A stretch of DNA of 64,000 nt from JAICKM01 sp038228295 (lineage in GTDB: Bacteria > Chloroflexota > Chloroflexia > QHBQ01 > JAICKM01), in the NCBI GenBank assembly GCA_038228295.1, contig JBBRPH010000002.1, positions 62,001 to 126,000 of the forward strand. Direction: 5' to 3'. Position numbers and translations under genes: made by a program. Of the stretch, positions 9,243-16,830 are shown in pieces. How positions within the stretch are numbered: the first letter of the stretch is position 1; the number at the start of each line of letters is the position of its first letter. Below the pieces are notes generated by a model, which did no database searches, was not told the DNA's origin, and was given only the letters and a program-made list of their open reading frames with translations.

Positions 9243-10862
9243 ATGACCACTCATCCGCACTTCGTGCTTCGTACTCCGCGCTCCGCGCTCCGCCTTCTCC
9301 AAGCCTTGCTGGTTAGCGCGTTAATTGCGGGCGGGTGGTGGTCGGTGGCGGCGACGCAGGCGGGAGTGGCGTGGCAGGCGGGGAGGGCCTTGTTGGCGGC
9401 GCGACAGTATGGCGCGGCGGCGGCAGCATTAGAGCGCACGATTAGTGATGCACCGCCGGGGGATGGACCGGGCTACTCGGCAGCATGGGCACACCTGAGC
9501 CTGAGCGAGGCTTACTTGGCGCGCCGCGACACAACGCGAGCGGTAGCGGTGCTGCCCGAAGCGGGCGACAATCCGGCGCTGGCACGGGCCGTCGCGTTGC
9601 AACGCGGGCTGGTGGCGTTAGCGGCGGGTGACACGGCAACGGCCCGCCACGCACTAGACCGGGCCGTGGTCGTGCCGCTGACAGCGGGCGCGGATGCGGC
9701 GGTGCAACGGGCGGCGCTCTGGCACCGGGGCGAGGCGCGCTGGCGGGCCGGCGATCCGCAAGCACTCGGCGATTTCAGATCGCTGACTCAGGGTACGCCT
9801 CCCGCTGATTCCTACACGGTCGCGGCGTGGCTGCGGCAGGCGGCAGCGCTGGCGCGTGATGATCCGGCGCGGGCGGTGTACGCAGTGGCGGCGGCACGTG
9901 CTGCCTTGCTGCTGCGTACACCGCCGGGCCGCCCCGATCTGCACCTCGCCGATCTCCACTTGGACGAAGGCTTGCCGTCCGCTGTGATCAGCGATACCCT
10001 GCCCCGGTTGGAAGCCGCTTTGCGGGGCGTGGCGGCGGTACAAGGAGCGGGATCGGCGGCGCTCGATGTCTATTGGGGTCGCACCCTGGTCAGCTTGGAG
10101 TCGTGGCCGCAGGCGGCGGCGTTGCTGCGCCGAGCGCTGGCCGGCGACTCGACCCTGGCTGATGCGCACGCCTATTTAGGCCTCTGTCTGGAGCGTAGCG
10201 GCGATCCGGTGGGCGCCGAAGCCGAGTACCGTACTGCGGTGCGCCTGGCTCCGGCGCGTGATCTGAGCCGTCATCTGCTGGCGCGCTTCCTCACCGCGCA
10301 GCGCCGTTTCGCCGAGGCCCGTCTGCTGCTGGACGCGGTGCTAGCCGCCGATGCGATGAATCCGGTCGTCCACCTGGACCTCGCGCTGTGGGGACAGGCG
10401 AGCGGCGACTATGCGCTGGCCGAACGTGAGTACACGGCCGCCGAGCAGACGCAGATCGGGCGGGAGCAGGCGGGCACGGCGGGGGTAGAGGAGCAGGCAC
10501 TAAACACGTCGCTGCTGTTGGCGCAGTTCTATTTCGTGGCCGGCACCGTCGGCCATACTTGTCCGCCGGCGGTGGCCCCCGCCCAGCGCGCCGTCGCCCG
10601 ACGGTCCGGTGCGGCGGAGTACGATACGCTGGGCTGGGCGCAATACCTGTGCGGTGATGCCCATAGCGCGGCGACGGCGCTGGCCCAGGCTGTGGCCCAC
10701 GACCCGCTGCTGCCCGCCGCGCAGTACCACCTGGGCGTGCTCCTGGACGCACAGGGCGACCCCGCCGCCCGCGCCCACCTAACTGCCGCCCGCGACTTTG
10801 ACCCCGGTGGCGTATGGGATCGCCGCGCGCTCGCGGTTTTGGCCTCGGCGCAGCAGCCGTAG
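9243..10862 (+). CDS. Membrane-anchored TPR protein
   Basis: A 539-residue protein with one N-terminal membrane segment (about residues 17-38) followed by an Ala-rich array of tetratricopeptide-like helices (examples: ALLAARQYGAAAAALERTI, AHAYLGLCLERSGDPVGAEA, QYHLGVLLDAQGDPAARAH). TPR arrays act as protein-binding scaffolds. Its place behind two glycosyltransferases suggests a role in envelope glycan assembly, but that is inference. The first residues after the ATG at 9243 are encoded by CTCCGCG heptamers (9274-9294), and the Shine-Dalgarno is weak, so the start is uncertain. No enzyme motif is visible. Confidence 0.72.
   Translation: MTTHPHFVLRTPRSALRLLQALLVSALIAGGWWSVAATQAGVAWQAGRALLAARQYGAAAAALERTISDAPPGDGPGYSAAWAHLSLSEAYLARRDTTRAVAVLPEAGDNPALARAVALQRGLVALAAGDTATARHALDRAVVVPLTAGADAAVQRAALWHRGEARWRAGDPQALGDFRSLTQGTPPADSYTVAAWLRQAAALARDDPARAVYAVAAARAALLLRTPPGRPDLHLADLHLDEGLPSAVISDTLPRLEAALRGVAAVQGAGSAALDVYWGRTLVSLESWPQAAALLRRALAGDSTLADAHAYLGLCLERSGDPVGAEAEYRTAVRLAPARDLSRHLLARFLTAQRRFAEARLLLDAVLAADAMNPVVHLDLALWGQASGDYALAEREYTAAEQTQIGREQAGTAGVEEQALNTSLLLAQFYFVAGTVGHTCPPAVAPAQRAVARRSGAAEYDTLGWAQYLCGDAHSAATALAQAVAHDPLLPAAQYHLGVLLDAQGDPAARAHLTAARDFDPGGVWDRRALAVLASAQQP
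9274..9294. repeat. Heptamer (CTCCGCG)x3 in the 5' coding region
   Basis: Three CTCCGCG/CTCCGCC units encode part of the N-terminus of the TPR protein just before its membrane segment. Confidence 0.8.
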
Positions 10863-10876
10863 CACTCGCGCAGAAT

Positions 10877-10900
10877 CTCCGTGTCTCCGTGCCTCCGTGG
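10877..10900. repeat. Octamer (CTCCGTGN)x3
   Basis: Three tandem CTCCGTG[T/C/G] units lie between two convergent genes, 14 bases after the TPR gene stop. Confidence 0.85.
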
Positions 10901-10923
10901 TGTCGCCCCTAGCCGGCGGCAGG

Positions 10924-12855
10924 CTACGGCAGCGGCGACCAGACATCGCGCACGCCGGCGGCAAGAGTGAGTGCTGGGCCGGAGCCGAGCGGCCGGCCGA
11001 TCAGCAGGCCGTCGGGGCGGATATAGGCCAGCAGAGTGCCACTGGGAGCCAGGGTGACGGTCGGCTGATCAGGTGCGCCGGGGGGATAGAATGCGTCGAA
11101 CAACGGTTGCATTGAGCCGTCTGCGCCCGCTCCTAAGGGCAGGCGGCTGAGGGTGTAGCGGGCGCGGGCGCGTTGCGAATGCGGCGGACTGACCAGGGTG
11201 AGCAGCGCGTCGTCATGCAGCGTGACTTGGCTGAGGATGAGACTGCCCGCCGGCGCCGCCACCGGCACAACGCGCCCCGTGGTCTGCGCCGACCCACCTA
11301 GTGGGCGCAACAGCACACGCGCCCCGTTCGCCGTGCCTTCCATCACCAGCAGGTAGCCGCCGCCGGGCGAGAAGAACGGGCCGACCTGCGCGGCCGATGG
11401 GGCCGCTCCCGGCCAGAACGAAGTTTGTACCCCGGTAGCTGCTTCATAAATGGAGACCTCGCGCCCGCTGTGGTCGCCGTGATTGACGACGATGGTGGCG
11501 GCCCGACCGGGCGCGAACGCGCCTACGCTGCTGCCGCCGGTGGGTGCGTCGTCGGGCAGTACGAGGTGGTCCAGCATCCGTTCGCGCTCCAGCGGCATTC
11601 CGCCGGGGCCGTGCGGTAGCGTGCGGTCGTCGGGATCGATCCAGCGCAACAGGAGGCGGCTAGTAACAGCATCGGTGCGATCCGGCGGCCACCAAATACC
11701 ATAGCCCTCGCCGCTCTGCCCGAAGACGGTCATGGCGCCGCGTTGTTCCCGCGTGTATAGTACCCAACGGCCGTCGGGGCTGAGATCGGCGCTACGGATC
11801 GTGCCCGGCCCATCGGACAGAATACGTGGCGCGCGGCCGTCGGCTGCGGTCAGCAGCAGGCGGCTGTGTGGCCCATCGGCAGCGCTATAGACCGCTTGCA
11901 GCAACAACTGTCCATGTGCCGCGTCGGCGGTTAGCAGGCTCACTCCTGCTGCTAAGGCAACTACAGTAGTATGCCCACTCGCGCTGCTATAATTGCTGAG
12001 GGTGGGCGCGCTTTCCCGCATCCACCAGAAGCCGCCGGGATAGAACACCCCCCAACCGACCGGCGGCAGTGTGGCCGGCAGCGGCTGCACAGCCTGGATC
12101 GTTGTGGTGCGCGGATCCAGTTGGGCTAAGTAGAGCAAGCGCGTGCCGTCCGGCGCCGTGCCGTCATACACCACCTGATCGCCGGCAGGCGCAAAGGCCG
12201 CTATCACACTCGCAGCATCGCTGTGCGGCAAGCGGGGGGCTGGCGCTCCGACCTCGCCTTGCAGGTGTAGCCCCGCCTCCGGCCCGACTGTGCGATAGAT
12301 CAGACCGCTAGCGGCACGGGCGGCAACGGCGGCGCGCGCTTGCGTGAGGCGCACCGGTAAATTGCTGTAGTCCGGTGCGACTAGCGCGGTGTCTTGCCAG
12401 AACTCTAAGGCGCCGGCCCAATCACCACGATCTGCGGCTGCCTGCCCCGCTGCATAAAACTGATTACGCAGCCCAATCTCATTTTGCGCCGTTTGCGCGC
12501 CGGCGGCGGCGTCACTGTAGTCGCCCGCTTGCCGATACGCTGCCAGCGCCGCTTCCCATTGGTGCTCGCCGGCGGCCCGTTGACCTGCTCGGTAGTGGGT
12601 GGCTTGCCAGCCGTGCAGACTTTGCAGCGCGACTGCTAGCGCGATGATCGCGAGTACCACGCCGACGCCGGCCCAGCGCCCCCAAGCAGGCCACGCCTGC
12701 CGTAATCGGCGTATTGCTTCCAGCCGGCCGGTTGCCTGGGCACCTACGATCACGCGCCGCCGCGCCGGCGGTGAATCGCCGACCAGCGTCTCGCCGCAGT
12801 CTACGCAGAAGACGGCATAGGATTGATTGCGGCTGCGGCAGTAAGGACAAGTCAT
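10924..12855 (-). CDS. Zinc-ribbon, transmembrane, beta-propeller (TolB/PD40-like) protein
   Basis: A 643-residue protein. An N-terminal zinc ribbon (Cys3, Cys6, Cys17, Cys20) is followed by a basic stretch and one membrane helix (about 55-80). Next come helical repeats like TPR (YRAGQRAAGEHQWEAALAAYRQAG) and a long C-terminal region with PD40/TolB-like blades (ILSDGPGTIRSADLSPDGRWVLYTREQ; VGPFFSPGGGYLLVMEG). The ribbon should face the cytoplasm and the propeller the outside. It is a paralog of the next gene (12894-14786) with the same domain order, so they arose by tandem duplication. No enzymatic motif is seen. A sensor or scaffold role is a guess. The start is the ATG at 12855; the ribbon begins at once. 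Confidence 0.8.
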   Translation of the reverse strand: MTCPYCRSRNQSYAVFCVDCGETLVGDSPPARRRVIVGAQATGRLEAIRRLRQAWPAWGRWAGVGVVLAIIALAVALQSLHGWQATHYRAGQRAAGEHQWEAALAAYRQAGDYSDAAAGAQTAQNEIGLRNQFYAAGQAAADRGDWAGALEFWQDTALVAPDYSNLPVRLTQARAAVAARAASGLIYRTVGPEAGLHLQGEVGAPAPRLPHSDAASVIAAFAPAGDQVVYDGTAPDGTRLLYLAQLDPRTTTIQAVQPLPATLPPVGWGVFYPGGFWWMRESAPTLSNYSSASGHTTVVALAAGVSLLTADAAHGQLLLQAVYSAADGPHSRLLLTAADGRAPRILSDGPGTIRSADLSPDGRWVLYTREQRGAMTVFGQSGEGYGIWWPPDRTDAVTSRLLLRWIDPDDRTLPHGPGGMPLERERMLDHLVLPDDAPTGGSSVGAFAPGRAATIVVNHGDHSGREVSIYEAATGVQTSFWPGAAPSAAQVGPFFSPGGGYLLVMEGTANGARVLLRPLGGSAQTTGRVVPVAAPAGSLILSQVTLHDDALLTLVSPPHSQRARARYTLSRLPLGAGADGSMQPLFDAFYPPGAPDQPTVTLAPSGTLLAYIRPDGLLIGRPLGSGPALTLAAGVRDVWSPLP

Positions 12856-12893
12856 AGGCGCAGTGTTGAGCGTTGCGTTCCTGTGATCTCTAG

Positions 12894-14786
12894 CTAGTGT
12901 GTTAGCGCTACTTCACTGACGGGAGTGGGCAGGGCAAAGAGCGGTTGGGGCGCGGCCTGCCCGGTCCAGAAGGCGGTCGCGTCTTTGGCAATGGGCAGAT
13001 TATCGCTGCCGGAGAGGTGGACGGTGTACAGGCCCACCTCTGCTCCTCCATCGATCAATAGTAGTCGGCCCCCGTCGCGGCTGTAGCGTGGGCCGCTGCC
13101 GGGATGGGCGGCCGGGATAGCAAAAGGTAGATTTTCAGTATGGCGGATCAGCGGGTTTCCTTCTGCATCAGTGCCCAGGCTGACAGCACGCAGCAAGCGG
13201 CCGCCGTCGGGGGAACCGAAATCGTTCTGACTGATCAGTGTCTGCTGCCCATCGGCAGTAAAGTCGGCCCATGTGCCGGCGCGTAGATTGCCGGCGACGG
13301 GCAGCAGGCTACCGGTGGGGCCGAGCAATGATAGATTCGTTCGTGAGAGTGTGCCGGCCGGTTCTTGCACGGCCAGCCAGCCGGTGCCCGGTACGGCCCA
13401 AAGCTGGGGACGAGCGGGGCTAGCCCCGCTCGTCCCGCTCCGTGTTAATAGGGTGGTTGGCATACCGGCTTCCCAGCGGCGCAGTGTCCAGCCTGCTTCG
13501 CTGGGGCTGAAAGTCAGCACGGCATGGCTGCCGGGTAGAAATGTGGCTTGCACCGCATCCGAGTCACGCGCGATACGTGGCACCTGCACCGTTAGCAAGG
13601 TTGTGCGTTGCGCGCCGGCCGGGGCGGCCAAGTTATGTAGCACCACCGTGATCGGTATCGTGTTGCCGTTGGGTAGCCCCTCTACCACATAGAGCAGGTC
13701 GCGCCCGTCGTCGCTGAAAACGGGCGCCAGCACCGTTCCCGGCTCATCGGCCAGTTGGCTGCGCTCGCTGCCGTCGGACGCACTGATCAGGATGCGGCTA
13801 TGCGCTGTGTCCAGCGAAGGTAGCAGGAAGCGGTTAAAGAGGAGTCGCTTGCCGGCGGGATCATACGCGGCGGGCAGTTCGGTTAGTTGGCGGCTGCTGT
13901 GGCTAGGGATATCGTAGTAAAACGCGGCCGTGTCGTAACTCCACCAAAAGCCTTGTCCATCGTTGCGAAATTGTACGTGCAGAGGGCCGGTTAAGTCGCG
14001 GAAGCGTTGCGCCAGCGAAGTTAATTGGCCGGTCTGGCGGTCGAACAGAAACGGACCGTCGTGATCGCGCCCGGCGGTAGCGCGAGGGCCGAAGCTATAG
14101 ACTAATCGCCGCCCGTCGGGCGACAGCGCTGCGGGTTCCGACTCGCTGCCCGACAGCAGCCGCTGGGGGTTGCTGCCGTCGGCTTCAGCCGCCCAGAGGC
14201 TGAGGATGCCGTCCGGCCCCGGCGCGCGGTAGAAGATCGGGCCGGACTGCGCCTGGGCGTTGTGCAGCCGGGTGATTACATCCATGTAGGTTGGCTGGAT
14301 GTCGCCGGCCTGGCGTAGGGCATAGGCGGCGTCCCACCAGGCTCCGAGATTGCCGAGTCGGACCCCATCCCGATAATGCGCTTCTAATGCCTGAACTTGC
14401 GGATTGAGGGCGCGGACATGCATGGGGGCATCGCGGTAGTTACCGGCGCGGGCAAAGGCGGCGCGCGCCCCGGCCAGGTCATGCGCGGCCTCGGCGGTCT
14501 GCCCGGCACGGTAGGCGCGCGCCTGTTCGGCCTGACCGGCTCCTTGCCAACCGGTTACCGTCGCCCAGAAGATGACCGCAACGACCAGTGCTACGCCCAA
14601 CGGCCGTTCCCAGCCCCCGTTCCAGCGCCTGCGGGCGCGGGCGGCTGCGACCGGCGCACGAGCGCCGGCGACCGGCACACTGATTGCGCCGGCGGGCGGG
14701 GCGGCTATCGCGTCCAGCGGTTCGCCACATTCGCTGCAAAAGGTCATCGCCGCGCGGTTGGCCGCGCCACAGGATGGACAACGCAT
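12894..14786 (-). CDS. Zinc-ribbon, transmembrane, beta-propeller protein (paralog)
   Basis: A 630-residue paralog of the downstream gene, with the same order: zinc ribbon (Cys3, Cys6, Cys17, Cys20), membrane helix (about 59-82), a helical repeat segment and PD40/TolB-like blades (ALSPDGRRLVYSFGP, PVFSDDGRDLLYVVEG, RYSRDGGRLLLIDGG). The two genes lie 38 bases apart on the minus strand and are likely co-transcribed from the TATAAT at 14806-14811; AAGGAG precedes the ATG. A 30-bp perfect palindrome is embedded in frame at 13407-13436 and encodes part of a loop that has no counterpart in the paralog. Function is unknown. Confidence 0.8.
   Translation of the reverse strand: MRCPSCGAANRAAMTFCSECGEPLDAIAAPPAGAISVPVAGARAPVAAARARRRWNGGWERPLGVALVVAVIFWATVTGWQGAGQAEQARAYRAGQTAEAAHDLAGARAAFARAGNYRDAPMHVRALNPQVQALEAHYRDGVRLGNLGAWWDAAYALRQAGDIQPTYMDVITRLHNAQAQSGPIFYRAPGPDGILSLWAAEADGSNPQRLLSGSESEPAALSPDGRRLVYSFGPRATAGRDHDGPFLFDRQTGQLTSLAQRFRDLTGPLHVQFRNDGQGFWWSYDTAAFYYDIPSHSSRQLTELPAAYDPAGKRLLFNRFLLPSLDTAHSRILISASDGSERSQLADEPGTVLAPVFSDDGRDLLYVVEGLPNGNTIPITVVLHNLAAPAGAQRTTLLTVQVPRIARDSDAVQATFLPGSHAVLTFSPSEAGWTLRRWEAGMPTTLLTRSGTSGASPARPQLWAVPGTGWLAVQEPAGTLSRTNLSLLGPTGSLLPVAGNLRAGTWADFTADGQQTLISQNDFGSPDGGRLLRAVSLGTDAEGNPLIRHTENLPFAIPAAHPGSGPRYSRDGGRLLLIDGGAEVGLYTVHLSGSDNLPIAKDATAFWTGQAAPQPLFALPTPVSEVALTH
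13407..13436. repeat. 30-bp perfect palindrome within a coding region
   Basis: GGGACGAGCGGGGCT is followed directly by its exact reverse complement. The element is 30 bp, a multiple of three, and keeps the reading frame of the propeller protein. Confidence 0.92.
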
Positions 14787-14805
14787 GGGCTGATCTCCTT
14801 GCTCT

Positions 14806-14811
14806 ATTATA
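14806..14811 (-). promoter_or_regulatory. -10 box for the zinc-ribbon/propeller gene pair
   Basis: The minus strand reads GGTATAATAGAGCAAGGAG, with the TATAAT 20 bases before the ATG at 14786. The same TATAATAGAGC string occurs before pepF and yvcK. The -35 region would fall in a heptamer repeat and has no good match. Confidence 0.6.
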
Positions 14812-14816
14812 CCACT

Positions 14817-14846
14817 CGTAATGAGTAATGCGTAATGAGTAATGCG
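14817..14846. repeat. Heptamer-type repeat (CGTAATGAGTAATG)x2
   Basis: Two exact 14-bp units, each made of two related heptamers (CGTAATG, AGTAATG), occupy the -35 region upstream of the zinc-ribbon/propeller gene. Confidence 0.88.
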
Positions 14847-14935
14847 TTCGATGGGTGGTAGGAGTGTTCCGAGTTACTATGAATACCGACATCAGGCGGG
14901 CCGAGTTCAAAGGTCGGCGGGTGCCGACCTGCTGA

Positions 14936-14965
14936 TTGAAATCTCGGCACAGAATGCGGCATAAT
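14936..14965 (+). promoter_or_regulatory. Promoter of the nucleotidyltransferase gene
   Basis: TTGAAA (14936-14941), an 18-base spacer and CATAAT (14960-14965) form a good vegetative promoter. The TTG of the -35 would be the start of the longest open frame, so the true start must lie downstream. Confidence 0.65.
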
Positions 14966-15034
14966 AGCGCGACAACACGCCGCGCTCTAAACTGTTCGTT
15001 TCGTATTGTAGCCGGTATAGAGGAAGCCGCGTCA

Positions 15035-15988
15035 GTGGGCGACATCGTAGCCATTCAACCGACCGGCAGTAGACCGGTAGACGCGGCCCTGAGGCGGATC
15101 ATTGCGGCGTTCGAGGTGCAGTTTCCGGGTCGCGTGCGCGGCTATTATGTGGAGGGCAGTTATGCCGATGCCACCGGTGTGCCGACCAGCGATCTGGACC
15201 TGTTGATCCTATTTGCGGACGGCTTTGTGCCGGACGAAGCGGCACAAGCGAGGGCCGTACTGACGGAGCAGGCGCTGGTGTGCGCGTTGGAGTTGGACGG
15301 GACAGTCCTGGCCGAAGCGGATATGGTGGTGGGGGTAGACCCGGCGTTCAAATATGCGGCGCGGCTGGTCTACGGCACCGACAGCCGCGCCGATCTGCCG
15401 CTGCTGCCTTTGGCGGCCTGGACCCGTGATCGGATGCACAGCTCGTATGGTCGGCTTGTGTGGCTGACTGGGCGACCCCCGCTGGTGCGCCCGCCGCTCG
15501 ACTACCCCGACCCGGCGGACGAGTTTTATGGTTATGTCCGGCGCCCGTTACGCCTCGCCGATGGGCGCCTAGTGCCGGGTACGCGCGACCTGATTCGCCT
15601 GGTGGGCTGGGCCGCGACTGCCCGGCTGGCCTGGGAGACCGGCACTTACGTGGCGCGCAAGGGTGATTGTGCCCGCCTGTACCGGGCGCAGATCGGCGAT
15701 GAGTGGGCGGATCTGCTGGATGCACTGTACGACCAATGCCGGGGCCGCTGGGCTTACCGGGTGCCCAACACCGCGGCGGAAAGGACGCAGTTGCGGGCCG
15801 TTTGTGCGCGCACACTGGCGTTCGAGAACCATTTTCTGGCTGTCTACCGCCGCTTCGTGGCGGCGGAACTCGCCGGGGCAGGACCCGCGCAGGCGGCGGC
15901 CTTGCGGATCTTGACCGCCATTCCCTGTGATGATCCGGCGATCCAGGCGGCGGTGGCCGCTGCTATAGGGCGAGATGCCGGTGTATAG
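15035..15988 (+). CDS. Nucleotidyltransferase-fold protein
   Basis: A 317-residue protein with a polymerase-beta-type nucleotidyltransferase core. GSYADATGVPTSDLDLLILF gives the GS motif and the paired acidic residues (DLD), and a third acidic residue is likely in VLAEADMVVGVD. A helical C-terminal domain follows. Such proteins transfer a nucleotide to antibiotics, RNA or protein, and the substrate cannot be told. I chose GTG at 15035 because GAGGAAG precedes it and because the open frame upstream overlaps the promoter. It precedes the DHFR-like gene by 21 bases, so the two may be co-transcribed. Confidence 0.75.
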   Translation: MGDIVAIQPTGSRPVDAALRRIIAAFEVQFPGRVRGYYVEGSYADATGVPTSDLDLLILFADGFVPDEAAQARAVLTEQALVCALELDGTVLAEADMVVGVDPAFKYAARLVYGTDSRADLPLLPLAAWTRDRMHSSYGRLVWLTGRPPLVRPPLDYPDPADEFYGYVRRPLRLADGRLVPGTRDLIRLVGWAATARLAWETGTYVARKGDCARLYRAQIGDEWADLLDALYDQCRGRWAYRVPNTAAERTQLRAVCARTLAFENHFLAVYRRFVAAELAGAGPAQAAALRILTAIPCDDPAIQAAVAAAIGRDAGV

Positions 15989-16009
15989 AGCCGTACTCAG
16001 GAGGAACCG

Positions 16010-16534
16010 ATGCGTGTTATCTTGCTGGCCGCCGTGTCACTCGACGGCAAACTGGCCCGCGATGCCGCTCACCTGTCGGACTGGAGTTCGCCCGAAGATA
16101 AACGGCTGTTCCGCGCCGAGACGCGGCGGGCGGGCGTGCTGATTTTGGGCCACAATACCTACAAGACGTTGGCGCGCCCGCTGCCGGGCCGCCTCCATAT
16201 CGTGCTGACGCGCACGCCGCCGGCTCAGGCCGGCATTCCGGGCGTAGTCGAGTTCACTGCCGCGCCGCCCGCCGCCCTGCTGGCCGATCTAGCCAAGCGC
16301 GGCTACACCAGCGCCGCGCTAATCGGCGGCGCGCAAATCAACGCGCTGTTCCTGGCCGCCGATCTGGTAGATGAGCTTTGGCTGACGGTGGAGCCGCTGA
16401 TCTTCGGCGAAGGCATCCCGCTATTCACCGGCCGATCTTTCGACCGTCGCGCCCGCTTACTGGCCCTCACTCCTCTGAATGCCGATACGTTTCTGGCGCG
16501 CTATAGCTTGCGTGCGCCAGGCGGCGCATCTTAG
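16010..16534 (+). CDS. DHFR/RibD C-terminal-like reductase
   Basis: A 174-residue protein of the RibD C-terminal/dihydrofolate-reductase-like family. The N-terminus VILLAAVSLDGKLA, the motif VLILGHNTYKTL and the NADPH-binding stretch ALIGGAQINALFL match reductases that use NADPH on pteridine or riboflavin-precursor substrates. The C-terminal VDELWLTVEPLIFGEGIPLF is typical. It lacks a RibD deaminase domain. CAGGAGG stands 8 bases before the ATG. The physiological substrate is unknown. It converges on the pepF side, with a duplicated terminator unit between them. Confidence 0.83.
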   Translation: MRVILLAAVSLDGKLARDAAHLSDWSSPEDKRLFRAETRRAGVLILGHNTYKTLARPLPGRLHIVLTRTPPAQAGIPGVVEFTAAPPAALLADLAKRGYTSAALIGGAQINALFLAADLVDELWLTVEPLIFGEGIPLFTGRSFDRRARLLALTPLNADTFLARYSLRAPGGAS

Positions 16535-16555
16535 CGCTACAGCGGTAGTCCGCCG

Positions 16556-16669
16556 GGCAAGGAAAAGCCCCAGTGGTTGGGCGAACCACCGGGGCGATCC
16601 AAAGGAGGAAAGGTTCTTCTAATTAGTGTAACGCTTGAGCGTGCCCCGCGCTTCCATCACCATAAACGA
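16556..16669 (-). ncRNA. Copy 1 of a duplicated small RNA / mini-gene unit
   Basis: One of two direct repeats offset by 146 bp. Read on the minus strand, the unit holds a 12-codon open frame (MEARGTLKRYTN, 16619-16657), a pyrimidine-rich stretch CCTTTCCTCCTTT that resembles the anti-Shine-Dalgarno of 16S rRNA, and a GC-rich hairpin (16567-16595) ending in TTTT. The hairpin stem differs from copy 2 by compensating base changes. It could be a small regulatory RNA, a mini-gene, or both. No clear promoter is visible for this copy. Confidence 0.5.
16563..16595 (-). terminator. Intrinsic terminator, copy 1
   Basis: On the minus strand GCCCCGGTGGTT and its near-complement AACCACTGGGGC form a 12-bp stem followed by TTTTCC. 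Confidence 0.7.
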
Positions 16670-16700
16670 GTTTTGCCGCGATTTTGCCGGCGGTATAAGC

Positions 16701-16815
16701 GGCAAAGGAAAAGCCCCAGCGGTTGGGCAGACCGCCGGGGCAATCCAAAGGAGGAAAGGTTCTTCTAATTAGTGTAACGCTTGAGCGTGCCCTGCGCTTC
16801 CATTCCTCTCCACGA
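16701..16815 (-). ncRNA. Copy 2 of a duplicated small RNA / mini-gene unit
   Basis: The second direct-repeat copy starts 16 bases after the pepF stop on the minus strand. It carries the 12-codon frame MEAQGTLKRYTN (16765-16803) with GGAGAGG just before its ATG, the same CCTTTCCTCCTTT stretch and a terminator hairpin at 16713-16741. More than 45 bases spanning the mini-frame end and the pyrimidine stretch are identical between copies. This copy may be the 3' end of the pepF transcript, processed or not. Confidence 0.5.
16709..16741 (-). terminator. Intrinsic terminator, copy 2, downstream of pepF
   Basis: GCCCCGGCGGTC pairs with GACCGCTGGGGC-like sequence and is followed by TTTTCC on the minus strand. 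It should end pepF transcripts. Confidence 0.7.
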
Positions 16816-16830
16816 ATTTGGTGATCAATT

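Noticed and set aside
14936..15034. Longer N-terminus for the nucleotidyltransferase (TTG at 14936)
   Set aside because: The TTG is the -35 element of a good promoter, and the first 33 residues have no family resemblance.
15035..15988. CD-NTase of a CBASS system linked to the E1/JAMM operon
   Set aside because: It has a generic nucleotidyltransferase signature, lies 43 kb away, and has no effector gene nearby.
16577..16768. 63-codon plus-strand frame across the duplicated unit
   Set aside because: It crosses the terminator hairpin and most of both repeat copies, with no ribosome-binding site. The minus-strand reading explains the structure better.
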